From Schlesneria paludicola DSM 18645 (lineage in GTDB: Bacteria; Planctomycetota; Planctomycetia; Planctomycetales; Planctomycetaceae): a stretch of DNA of 64,000 nt. The stretch covers positions 540,896 through 604,895 of the forward strand of contig NZ_JH636434.1 of NCBI RefSeq assembly GCF_000255655.1, in the 5' to 3' direction. The notes below the pieces were generated by a model. That model saw nothing but the letters and a program-made list of their open reading frames with translations. It was not told where the DNA came from and did no database searches. Both the position numbers and the translations under genes were made by a program. This document shows positions 18,911-27,297 of this stretch, in pieces (positions within the stretch are counted from its first letter, which is position 1; every line of letters begins with the position of its first letter).

Positions 18911-19155
18911 GTGACACAGCGCGAAAGGACTGGAATCGCGTTGGCGGGATGCTTGCCGCCGTGAGAACCGTTCGAGTGGCCTTCCGACTCAGAATATGCC
19001 AGTGTTGTTGCATCAAACGTGAGAGAGCGTGTGATCACTTCCTAAGACGGCGCGGCTTCGGCAAAATGGGGCTCATCGTGCGGAGGTCCCGTTGGTGATG
19101 CCGCATGTTCCGCGAGGAGGTTGGGCAAAGATCCCAGAGCAAATGGATGTGAAAC

Positions 19156-21543
19156 ATGGGGAATAGGTCGCAACGTCAAAAGGAACGACACGAGAAAAAA
19201 CGGCAAGAGAAACGAAAGAAACAGGAGCAGTCGCGGGGACGCGCGTTTGAAAACCCGCGGAACGGCGGGGCTCCCTTGGGCAGCAACGCACGGCATCGCG
19301 AGCGACTGTCGAAGCAGATTCCCCGAGCTTGGGCGGGAGAGACTGTTGAAGACGTGGCCGTGTTCGATGATTCGGTGCTTGCCACGTTGCCGCCGGATGT
19401 GGCTCAACAGGTCTCCCTCGTTCGCGAAGTGCTTCATGAGGCGACGGAATCTCGCGGAGAAGAGGCCGTCACGCGTCTCTCCGTGATTTCCCGCAGCAGC
19501 CCGCTCAGTGAATGGCGACTGTTCATTCGCGGCCTGGTGGACTGGCTGGCGGATGACACCGAAGCGGCGAGCGAGGCGTGGAAACGATTGGATACCGAGC
19601 GGCGGCCTGGTCGAATCGCGACGGCCATGATGATCGCTTTACGCTCCGATCTCGAACAAACCTCGCCGCCCGCAGCGAACGGGGAATCGGCGGACGCAGA
19701 CCCAGTGGCCTCACCGGCGATCCCTTTGAGCCGCTGTGATGATCAATTGCTCTATCATGGCAAGCTGCTACGGCGTGTGCGTTTTGACCGGGCGGCCCTA
19801 CGCGTGGCCGAGGCCGGCGTGAACATGCCTGAAGAGAGCAACGATCTGGTGCTGGGACCACGGAAGTTCCAGTGGTTGAAGCAGTTTTTCAAAGAATACG
19901 GAGACACCGAACCAGACTTGATCGCCGCACTCTCACAGACGGCACTTGGCCGAACATTCGTTCAGAATTTTCACGACCTGTTTGATGAGGTGGTCCGGTC
20001 GTTGCCTGGCCCGCGGCACGATCGGCAGAACCGGTTGCTCACCTATTTCTTTTATAGCCGCTTCCAGAATGATCCTCCGGCAGAGAAAACCGCAAAGCGG
20101 TCGCTGAACCAGTATTTGAACCACGATCTGCCTCAAAATATGGATCTGACCGAGGCGCTCCGTGGTGCAATCGCCAGTCAGATTCATTTCCAGGAAGCGA
20201 AATCATTCATGCAGCCCGATGGCGGCGGTGAGATGCTGCCGCTAAGGTTCAGACCGGTTGAGGATTCCAAGTCGATTCGAACGCATTTGCAGGCGGCGTT
20301 GAAGGCCGATCCCAAGAATCGTCCGGTGCACAAGACCTACAGCAATTGGCTCGATTCCAAGTTGGACGACGAGAATCTGACACAAGCCAAACGGAAGCCG
20401 TTCGAAGAAGAACTGGCCGATGTCATGCGAGGTTGGTCACAAAGTCTGCCGGAGGACATCGAGCCGCGACTGTGGCTGGTCGACTATTTGCTCGAGAACG
20501 ATCAGTTGGAAGAAGCCAGGCCGCACGTCGATAGTCTGGCCGCTTCCCGGATTGATGATCCCCGCGTGCGTGCCACGCCGTGGAAATGGCAGCTTCTGGA
20601 AGCGATGCGGCTGTCTCGTCGGAAAGCCTGGTTGGTGGACGTCCCGGCCCGATTGGATGCCGCGGAATCTCTCTGGCCAGCGTGGCTCTCAAAGCAATGG
20701 CTTCCCTATCTGCGAGCCGCCTGGATGCTGCGAAGCGGACAGGCCGAAGCGTTCGAAATCCAGCGCCAGCAGATCTGTCAGGCCTCAGGCCTGACACGCG
20801 GTTCGTTGCCCGATGCTTGCATGATGCTGGGAGCGGCTCAGCAGATGCGGCTGTCCGCCGAAGAGCTCAAACCGTTGCGGTTGCCCGTGGACCAAGCCGT
20901 GAAAAAGCTTCACCTGCTTTCGCTTGAAGAGCTCCTGGAAACCGGCAGCTTCTTCTGGGATTTGCAGCGCACACGACTGCTCTATCCCGCCTATCGAATG
21001 CACGGCGCCAACATTGGAAAGGAATTGATCGCGCGCCTGGCGAAACCGGGCAAACAGGGAACAGACTTCGTCACTGACGAACGGGTTCACAAAGTTGTGC
21101 TCTGGGGATCAGAGTGTCGCTTCTGGCCGAGCGGCAATCAGATAAGACTGGCGCCCTTCTTCTTTAAACCGGACCTCCTGCGGCATCCGATGTTCGTTGC
21201 GGCCAGACTGAACGCATTTCTGAAAGAGCGTTATCAGTGGGACACTGATACGTATCGAGAACTGGGACCTCTCTTGCGCGAGGCGGCGCCGTCACAGCGC
21301 GATGCTTACTATCGCCATTGGTTTCTCGTGTTGGCCGACGAACTGGACGACCTGCTGGACGCAAATTCATCGCTCTTTGGTTTCCCTTTCGGCACCATGT
21401 TTGGGAGCGATGACGATGACGACGGGAATGATTTCGAGGACAACGATCGGCGCTTCGACCCGGACTGCAACTGTGGCAAGTGTCAGGCGGCCCGGAAAGC
21501 GGCAGAGCAAGCACGATCAACCGACAGCGCGACGCCGTTTTGA
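19156..21543 (+). CDS. Unknown 795-residue protein, first gene of the Hsp70 cassette
   Basis: Not recognised. The N-terminal 30 residues are strongly basic (Arg/Lys/Gln-rich, near-continuous charge), followed by an acidic-and-helical body that looks like irregular TPR-type helical repeats (for example L-F-I-R-G-L-V-D-W-L and W-L-V-D-Y-L-L-E-N). An Asp-rich patch (about 751-770) precedes a short C-N-C-G-K-C cluster near residue 776, perhaps a metal knot. No signal peptide, so cytoplasmic. Only 18 bases separate it from the J-like gene, and the following GrpE-like and Hsp70 genes run in the same direction. It is therefore a candidate client, adaptor or scaffold of that chaperone. Start chosen at ATG 19156; the ribosome site is weak. 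Confidence 0.75.
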   Translation: MGNRSQRQKERHEKKRQEKRKKQEQSRGRAFENPRNGGAPLGSNARHRERLSKQIPRAWAGETVEDVAVFDDSVLATLPPDVAQQVSLVREVLHEATESRGEEAVTRLSVISRSSPLSEWRLFIRGLVDWLADDTEAASEAWKRLDTERRPGRIATAMMIALRSDLEQTSPPAANGESADADPVASPAIPLSRCDDQLLYHGKLLRRVRFDRAALRVAEAGVNMPEESNDLVLGPRKFQWLKQFFKEYGDTEPDLIAALSQTALGRTFVQNFHDLFDEVVRSLPGPRHDRQNRLLTYFFYSRFQNDPPAEKTAKRSLNQYLNHDLPQNMDLTEALRGAIASQIHFQEAKSFMQPDGGGEMLPLRFRPVEDSKSIRTHLQAALKADPKNRPVHKTYSNWLDSKLDDENLTQAKRKPFEEELADVMRGWSQSLPEDIEPRLWLVDYLLENDQLEEARPHVDSLAASRIDDPRVRATPWKWQLLEAMRLSRRKAWLVDVPARLDAAESLWPAWLSKQWLPYLRAAWMLRSGQAEAFEIQRQQICQASGLTRGSLPDACMMLGAAQQMRLSAEELKPLRLPVDQAVKKLHLLSLEELLETGSFFWDLQRTRLLYPAYRMHGANIGKELIARLAKPGKQGTDFVTDERVHKVVLWGSECRFWPSGNQIRLAPFFFKPDLLRHPMFVAARLNAFLKERYQWDTDTYRELGPLLREAAPSQRDAYYRHWFLVLADELDDLLDANSSLFGFPFGTMFGSDDDDDGNDFEDNDRRFDPDCNCGKCQAARKAAEQARSTDSATPF

Positions 21544-21561
21544 AAGCAAGGAATCTCACGG

Positions 21562-21900
21562 ATGAATTCTCCGACACCTGACGATCCATTTACCGTTCTG
21601 AGCGTGGCTCCGGATGCCAGCGAAGCAGAGATCCGCGCCCGGTATCTAAAACTCGTGAAGCAATATCCGCCGGACCGGGAACCCGAAAAGTTCCGGGAAA
21701 TTCGGGAGGCGTTTGATGCGGCCAAAGATCCGCTCTCTGTCGCGCGGCGATTGACGACTCCACCTGGCGACGACGCGCCCCAGTGGTCGGATGTACTGGA
21801 ATCGCAAAAACGGAACCCGCCCCGAATGACCTCTGCATTTCTGCTGAGTCTGGGCAATCGGGCCCCCGACAACTCTGCCTCTCCTCTTCTACCTGACTGA
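21562..21900 (+). CDS. J-domain-like protein with PPD in place of HPD
   Basis: 112 residues. Residues 8-60 read like a DnaJ J-domain: D-P-F-T-V-L-S-V-A-P-D-A-S, then helix II E-I-R-A-R-Y-L-K-L-V-K, the loop Y-P-P-D-R and helix III K-F-R-E-I-R-E-A-F. The loop His that is essential for stimulating Hsp70 ATPase in canonical J proteins is replaced by Pro, while Pro-Asp is kept. There is no G/F or zinc domain. Gene order, 18 bases after the 795-residue gene and 67 before the GrpE-like gene, supports work with the neighbouring Hsp70. It could be a regulatory J-like protein rather than an activator. Confidence 0.85.
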   Translation: MNSPTPDDPFTVLSVAPDASEAEIRARYLKLVKQYPPDREPEKFREIREAFDAAKDPLSVARRLTTPPGDDAPQWSDVLESQKRNPPRMTSAFLLSLGNRAPDNSASPLLPD

Positions 21901-21967
21901 ATCACATACCAGTGAACTTCCATGGCCGCCATGATTTGACTTCGTAACACGATAAGATAGACGCCAC

Positions 21968-22714
21968 ATGAATGACGCCACTTTCCCATGGGAATTCAAT
22001 CGGGAACCACGCGACGGGAACGCGCCGCGACGCGATGATCCGTCACTGGATGATTCGCCTCAGTTTGGTGCCGTAGACATTGTCGAGGCCTTCACCGCGA
22101 TGCGACACGAGTGGCGCGGACAAACTAAAGAGAGTCGTGCTGTCGCCGAGCAGATTCAGACGGCGGTGACGAACATTCAATCACTGGAAGCGAAGCTACA
22201 CGCACGTGCTTTCGACATCCGAGCGAACGACAACGGAGCCGGGGACACGGTTGAAGCACGACCGCTCGTGCTGGCCCTGATTGAGACCGATCATCAACTG
22301 TCCCGAGCCGTGTCGGCCGTTGCGCAATGGGACACGAATCGCAGACTGCGTGCGGAGGCCGACGCCAAAGCCGTGGAACGCTACTTCGCGGGAATGAATC
22401 GATTGGCCCGCTGGCTGGCGCGCCCGTTGTTGACTTTCGTCATGGAACAGCAATCGGTTCCCGCGTCGCCTGCCGAGAACCCGGCCATCACAGGACTCGA
22501 TCTGGTGCTGGGGCGGCTTCGCCGCGTGTTGAATGAACATGGGATCGAGCGGATTGAGACCGAAGGACAAGCATTCGACGCCGACACCATGTACGCGATT
22601 GGAACCGCCGTGACGACGGATTATCCTTCCGGACATGTTGCGGAACAGCTTTCACCCGCGTATCGCTGGCAGGGTCGCATCGTGCGTTTCGCCGATGTGC
22701 GAGTGACGAAATAG
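21968..22714 (+). CDS. GrpE-like nucleotide exchange factor
   Basis: 248 residues. A long helical region (about 35-150, heptad-like, charged) is followed by a short beta domain. There the order I-E-R-I-E-T-E-G-Q-A-F-D, A-I-G-T-A and G-x-I-V-R-F-A-D-V-R-V matches the GrpE head that opens the Hsp70 nucleotide cleft. Sequence identity to housekeeping GrpE seems low and the N-terminus is divergent. GrpE swaps ADP for ATP on Hsp70. The Hsp70 gene follows 52 bases downstream, so this is probably its dedicated exchange factor. A general GrpE must exist elsewhere in the genome. Confidence 0.78.
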   Translation: MNDATFPWEFNREPRDGNAPRRDDPSLDDSPQFGAVDIVEAFTAMRHEWRGQTKESRAVAEQIQTAVTNIQSLEAKLHARAFDIRANDNGAGDTVEARPLVLALIETDHQLSRAVSAVAQWDTNRRLRAEADAKAVERYFAGMNRLARWLARPLLTFVMEQQSVPASPAENPAITGLDLVLGRLRRVLNEHGIERIETEGQAFDADTMYAIGTAVTTDYPSGHVAEQLSPAYRWQGRIVRFADVRVTK

Positions 22715-22766
22715 TTGCGACCGGGCAATGTTTTATTTCAGCAGAATCAACAGAAAGAGATTGCGC

Positions 22767-24584
22767 ATGGCCGATCGTCAAGATCCTATTGTCGGGATCG
22801 ATCTGGGAACCACCAACAGCGTGGTGGCGATCATCGTCGATGGGAAGCCCCTGGTACTGGACGAAGCGGGTGAGAAACTGCTGCCGTCGGTGGTGGGGAT
22901 CAATCCCCAGGGACAACTCGTCACGGGCGTCGCCGCACGGAATCAACTGGCCGCCTTTCCCGATCGCACGGTCGCCTCGATCAAACGCCAAATGGGACGT
23001 ATGGACCCCGTCGCGCTCGGCGATCAGACGTTCACCCCACCAGAAATCAGCGCGATGATTCTGCGCCGTTTGCGAGACCGGGCCAGCCGCGCAATTGGAC
23101 AGCCGGTGAACCGGGCTGTGATCACGGTGCCCGCCTTCTTCGACGAGAACCAGCGCCAGGCAACTCGTGAAGCGGCAGGGCTCGCGGGGCTGACAGTCGA
23201 GCGGATCATCAACGAGCCGACCGCCGCGACGCTGGTGTATCACGCCGGTTCCCACGATCGCAAACAGATCGCGGTCTACGATTTCGGCGGGGGAACCTTC
23301 GACGTCTCGATCGTCCGCATGGAAGCCGGTGTCATCGAAGTGCTCAGCAGTCGCGGTGATGTGCATCTCGGCGGCGACGATCTCGACCAGGTGCTCGTGA
23401 ATCATGTGGCCGATCAGTTCCAGACCGAGCACGGAGTGGACTTGCGAAAAAACTCCCAGGCGCGGTATCGATTGTGGCTGGCGTGTGAACAGGCCAAACG
23501 ACGACTCTCAACCGATGAAACCGTAGAGATTACGGAAGAGTTCATTGCCGAAAAAGCTGGCCAGCCCCTACATCTGACAGCGACGGTGACCCGTGAGGAG
23601 TTCGAAGAGCTGATCGAACCGTTCGTGGCGCGGACGATCGACAGCCTTGATGAGGCGCTGCGCGAGTCGGGCCTGACCATCCATCAACTGGATGACCTGG
23701 TACTGGTCGGCGGTTCCACCCGAATTCCTTTGGTTGAGGCCCGTCTGCGCGAGGAATTTCAGCGAGAACCCAGCCGCGCGGTCGACCCCGACCTGGCCGT
23801 CGCCCTGGGAGCCGCGGTACAGGCCGCCATGATCGATGGCCGATCGGCGGGGCCCGTGCTGGTGGATGTGACGGGACACACGCTGGGGATTGAAGCGTGT
23901 ACTGAGATGACATTCGCGGGACCGAAAATGTTCTTCTCGCCGATCATCCATCGGAATACACCCCTTCCCGCACGCTATGAACAAGCCTACTCGACCTTAT
24001 ACGACGACCAGGACGCGGTCGATATCCACGTACTGCAAGGGGAACGGCCCGAGGTGCACCGCAATCAGTCAATTGGAAAGTTTCGACTGGAACTCGAAAC
24101 GGGCAGTGGAGATCGAAACAAGGTCGTCGTCCGTTTCGATCTGACGCTGGACGGCATCCTCAAGGTCAGTGCGACGCAATCTGCCACCGGCCTTAGTCAA
24201 GTTTTGACGATTCAGAATGCACTCAGTCAGTTCCAAGCCGACGACCGAGACCGTGCGGAATCGCGACTGAAAACAATGTTCGACGATTCAGTTGAGTTTC
24301 TGGACGAAGACGACGGGCCATTCTCCAACGAGTGGCAAGCAGAGGACTCGGATGGGAAGGACGCATTGAGCACTGCCGATCACGCGTCCGCGGAAGTGAG
24401 ATTTCCCGAGGCGGTCGCGATCCTCAAGAAAGCGGACTCGCTGAGAGCGTCTGTTGAAGGCCAGGACGCGGAAGATCTTGAGTTGCTTTGCGAAAACTTG
24501 AAGCAGGCGATGACGTTGGACGACCCGGCCGCAGTCGCCAGCCTCATCGCGGAACTGGACGATCTGTTATTCTATGTCCGATGA
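22767..24584 (+). CDS. Divergent Hsp70 (DnaK-like) chaperone
   Basis: 605 residues from the ATG at 22767, against about 635 for DnaK. The nucleotide domain is intact: phosphate-1 G-I-D-L-G-T-T-N-S (9-17), the K in S-I-K-R-Q near 77, V-P-A-F-F-D, N-E-P-T-A-A, phosphate-2 D-F-G-G-G-T-F-D-V-S and adenosine site V-G-G-S-T-R-I-P. The substrate domain follows the linker region D-V-T-G-H-T-L-G-I-E and keeps the beta-sandwich pattern, but the lid is short, acidic and ends without an EEVD-like tail. It is a second, specialised Hsp70 with its own J-like, GrpE-like and zinc-ribbon partners around it. The next start codon lies inside its last codons. Confidence 0.93.
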   Translation: MADRQDPIVGIDLGTTNSVVAIIVDGKPLVLDEAGEKLLPSVVGINPQGQLVTGVAARNQLAAFPDRTVASIKRQMGRMDPVALGDQTFTPPEISAMILRRLRDRASRAIGQPVNRAVITVPAFFDENQRQATREAAGLAGLTVERIINEPTAATLVYHAGSHDRKQIAVYDFGGGTFDVSIVRMEAGVIEVLSSRGDVHLGGDDLDQVLVNHVADQFQTEHGVDLRKNSQARYRLWLACEQAKRRLSTDETVEITEEFIAEKAGQPLHLTATVTREEFEELIEPFVARTIDSLDEALRESGLTIHQLDDLVLVGGSTRIPLVEARLREEFQREPSRAVDPDLAVALGAAVQAAMIDGRSAGPVLVDVTGHTLGIEACTEMTFAGPKMFFSPIIHRNTPLPARYEQAYSTLYDDQDAVDIHVLQGERPEVHRNQSIGKFRLELETGSGDRNKVVVRFDLTLDGILKVSATQSATGLSQVLTIQNALSQFQADDRDRAESRLKTMFDDSVEFLDEDDGPFSNEWQAEDSDGKDALSTADHASAEVRFPEAVAILKKADSLRASVEGQDAEDLELLCENLKQAMTLDDPAAVASLIAELDDLLFYVR

Positions 24585-24795
24585 ACCCGACTTCCGCTGC
24601 CCCGTCTGCCGCGCGGCACAGACCCTCCGCGAGACCTGTCGCCGCTGCCAGGCCGACCTGAGCCTGGTGGTGCGCGCCCATCGCCGATTGGCCTATTTGA
24701 AGCAGCAGCAGCGCGCACAAGCACTCGCCCGTGGCGACGGCCAATGCGATCCGCAGCTCGCAGCCGAGTTACGCTGGCTCGCACCGTCACGCTAA
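24574..24795 (+). CDS. Small zinc-ribbon protein overlapping the Hsp70 gene
   Basis: 73 residues. C9-P-V-C12 and C22-R-R-C25 form a four-Cys zinc ribbon, followed by an Arg/Gln-rich helix (about 33-52). The ATG lies 11 bases inside the end of the Hsp70 gene in another frame, so translation is probably coupled. No family name can be given. It may replace the zinc module that the short J-like protein lacks, which would restore a split type-I DnaJ, but that is speculation. Confidence 0.78.
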   Translation: MSDEPDFRCPVCRAAQTLRETCRRCQADLSLVVRAHRRLAYLKQQQRAQALARGDGQCDPQLAAELRWLAPSR

Positions 24796-25461
24796 CGAAA
24801 CGCCCCGCCCGCGCGGGTCCTCGCGAACGGCTTCTGCTGACTTTCCGCTCTTCCCCTTTCGTCCCGACACAGCAAGCGTCCACCAATCTACCCGCGTTCA
24901 CACATCCCAAGTCAACGCGGAACCTCGTCGGCGAACAATGAACGCGAATCTGGCACGTGTGTCGTGCGTTGTCGCATTTCGCATAAAGAATGTTGCAAAA
25001 ACACAAGACTTCGGATTGTCGCAAGATTAAAAATTCGTCAGCTTTTGAGAGTCGGTGTGAATGGAGATGAAATCCACCCACACGTTTCGCGTTAGGAAAA
25101 CGTGAGTCCTTGTGAGTGGAACTCTCCGCAACAATCCTCGTGTCCGTCAATCAAATTGAATAACTCGTAGAATTTGCCCGCCTGAACGAGGACGGCCTCA
25201 ACCAGAACGGTTGGTCAAGCGAGGACGGTTGCTCGTCGCTTCGATCATCCAGACCGTCCCCTCCGGACTCGCTTCCCTCTCGAAAACACCTGCCGAGTCC
25301 AGAGAACCATCTCTTTCGTCCATGATCGTCTGCGTCCGACTGATTCGACATTCCGTCGATAAGTAGAAATCCAAAGCGATTGCGGGGTTGGTGGTTCGCA
25401 CCGATTCCCGTTTTTTCTTTCTGTTGCCGTCAAATCTATTCCATATCTGAGGACTTGCGCC
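24796..25461. other. Intergenic region after the Hsp70 cassette
   Basis: 666 bases with no convincing gene; minus-strand frames here are low-complexity Arg/Ser sequences. An A+T-richer stretch near 24975-25040 may carry promoter elements for the DUF1559 gene at 25462. I did not identify a terminator with a clean stem and T run. Confidence 0.45.
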
Positions 25462-26541
25462 ATGTCAGATTTGAGTTTGTTTGCCGTTCGAACGCCTTCC
25501 CGTCGGCGGGGTTTCACGCTGATCGAGTTGTTGGTGGTGATCAGCATCATCGCGGTGCTGATTGCGTTGCTGCTGCCTGCCGTTCAGCAAGCACGCGAAG
25601 CCGCTCGCCGGACACAGTGCAAGAATAATCTCAAGCAGATGGGCTTGGGGATGCACAACTATCATGACGTCTACAATTGCTTTCCGATGGGCTACATGGG
25701 GACTCCCGCTCTGACCACCACAGCAACTCCTTGCGGGAGTGTGACGAATGCAATCGTTCGAGCCCCGGTCGGTTCCGACGGCGTCATCACTTTCACGTCG
25801 ACAGGTCAAGGATGGGGTTGGGGCGTCTTTCTGCTGCCCTACCTGGATCAAGCCAACCTATATAATGCGCTGAACGTCAACTCAAGTCAGGCGGTCTGTG
25901 ACAATGGTGGACCAGTAGGGATTGGAAATGCCGCGTTACAACGGACGAAAATTTCCGCTTACGTCTGCCCGACCGCGACCGATCCAGATCTGAATCCGAC
26001 GCGTGATGCATCCACCACCCCGAACAGCCCCAGCGCCCATGCGAAGTCGAACTACCGCGGAATTGCCGGGGTAAACTTCTATGGACTGGAAACAAACAAC
26101 ACTCGGCTACTTACATTTTCAGGTGTGCAACAAAATGCAGTTGGCCTCAAGGGTTTATTCGGCGATGCAGCGCTCATTGGTTGCGCTTCAATTCGAGACG
26201 TGACCGACGGCACCAGCAATACGCTTGCCGTCGGTGAGTGCTACCGGAAAGATGTGGATTCCAGTCTACAGAATTTCGCCGCCGGAGAACGTGTCGGAGG
26301 AATGTGGATTGGCTGTCCGGCCGATACGTTCCAGTCCGCAGTCGTCGGCGTATTGCCGCCGACTGCCGGCTTCGTGGTCAACGGCTCGTCGATCAATGCC
26401 TTCGCCAGCCAGCACGTCGGCGGAGCGCAATTTCTGAATGCAGACGGAAGCGTTCGTTTCATCAGCCAGAACGCTGACGCATCAACGCTCTCTCGCATGT
26501 CGACGATCAGCGATGGAGTCGTCGCCAACCTTGATAACTAG
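25462..26541 (+). CDS. DUF1559 pseudopilin-like protein
   Basis: 359 residues from an ATG with GAGGA upstream. A prepilin leader ends in R-R-G, directly followed by F-T-L-I-E-L-L-V-V-I-S-I-I and a long hydrophobic helix, so it should be cut and N-methylated by a prepilin peptidase. The DUF1559 body ends in H-x9-D-G (H-V-G-G ... A-D-G), a hallmark of this planctomycete family. The proteins are present in many copies per genome and are thought to form surface pseudopili or matrix. Single gene with its own upstream region. A second family member is at 56850-57986. Confidence 0.95.
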   Translation: MSDLSLFAVRTPSRRRGFTLIELLVVISIIAVLIALLLPAVQQAREAARRTQCKNNLKQMGLGMHNYHDVYNCFPMGYMGTPALTTTATPCGSVTNAIVRAPVGSDGVITFTSTGQGWGWGVFLLPYLDQANLYNALNVNSSQAVCDNGGPVGIGNAALQRTKISAYVCPTATDPDLNPTRDASTTPNSPSAHAKSNYRGIAGVNFYGLETNNTRLLTFSGVQQNAVGLKGLFGDAALIGCASIRDVTDGTSNTLAVGECYRKDVDSSLQNFAAGERVGGMWIGCPADTFQSAVVGVLPPTAGFVVNGSSINAFASQHVGGAQFLNADGSVRFISQNADASTLSRMSTISDGVVANLDN

Positions 26542-26835
26542 TGCGACATCGAAATGTTAAGGACCATGCCGCGGTCACTAAGCAACCTCAAGCGATGAGC
26601 TGCAGGTCCAGGCATTCTTTAATGATGTCCATTTGCACGCATATTGCCGTGTTTTTTTCTGCCACGACGACCAGAAGGCGATGCGGTTGGCGAACTGCAC
26701 CAGGCCGTCGGCTATCAGAGGATCTCGTTGAAGTCGGGCCTGTACAACAATACAATTCAAACGGCAATAGAATCCATCCGGAGATGTTCGACCCGGGCCT
26801 GAACTTCCACAGGCATTATAGAATTGGAGTTCCAC
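26542..26835. other. Intergenic region, possible degraded gene on the minus strand
   Basis: About 290 bases. Two minus-strand frames give protein-like but short and mutually out-of-frame stretches (ending near 26581 and 26745), which could be the rubble of an older gene. No intact product can be proposed and I see no mobile-element ends. Confidence 0.3.
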
Positions 26836-27105
26836 ATGAAGCCCGCATTGCATTTCATCTGGTCTCCGCTGTTGTTTTCGATAACCGGGTTCATGGTGGC
26901 GCGGGAAATTGCGCTCATTTCACCATCGGATCCTGAATTTCAGCGATTTGTGCTATTGATGATGCCTGCTTCTGGGCTGTTCATTGGTTGGTTCATTGTC
27001 TATCTGGCAACACCGGTCAAAATGCGCCCCGACACAACATTTATCTCCGGCTCATTCGCAAAAGGCGAAACGGGGGTCAATGCAGCAGTATCGCCCAGTG
27101 AATGA
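26836..27105 (+). CDS. Small membrane protein, unknown
   Basis: 89 residues from ATG 26836 with GGAG six bases upstream. Two hydrophobic segments (about 5-22 and 37-58) separated by an acidic loop (S-P-S-D-P-E-F) and followed by a polar tail suggest a two-pass inner-membrane protein. Not recognised. It stands alone between the DUF1559 gene and the HEAT-type gene. Confidence 0.5.
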   Translation: MKPALHFIWSPLLFSITGFMVAREIALISPSDPEFQRFVLLMMPASGLFIGWFIVYLATPVKMRPDTTFISGSFAKGETGVNAAVSPSE

Positions 27106-27297
27106 CCAACCCCGCCTTTTTGTCTGATGTTGGTCACGTGTGCTCTCTTCAAGCCAGACTGTGCGGCTTGTTGGGGGGCGAATGACGCCGGATCAAACAG
27201 ACAGAAAAGAGGCCGTCATGCAGCTTGGTCGAGCTTGGTGATATGGGTTTTGCTAGCCCCCTTGTTCTTCATCACACTCAGAGTGAGGTTGCCAACC

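Noticed and set aside
22488-23432. 314-codon minus-strand frame
   Set aside because: Antisense to the GrpE-like and Hsp70 genes; mirrors conserved Hsp70 codons and has no own motif.
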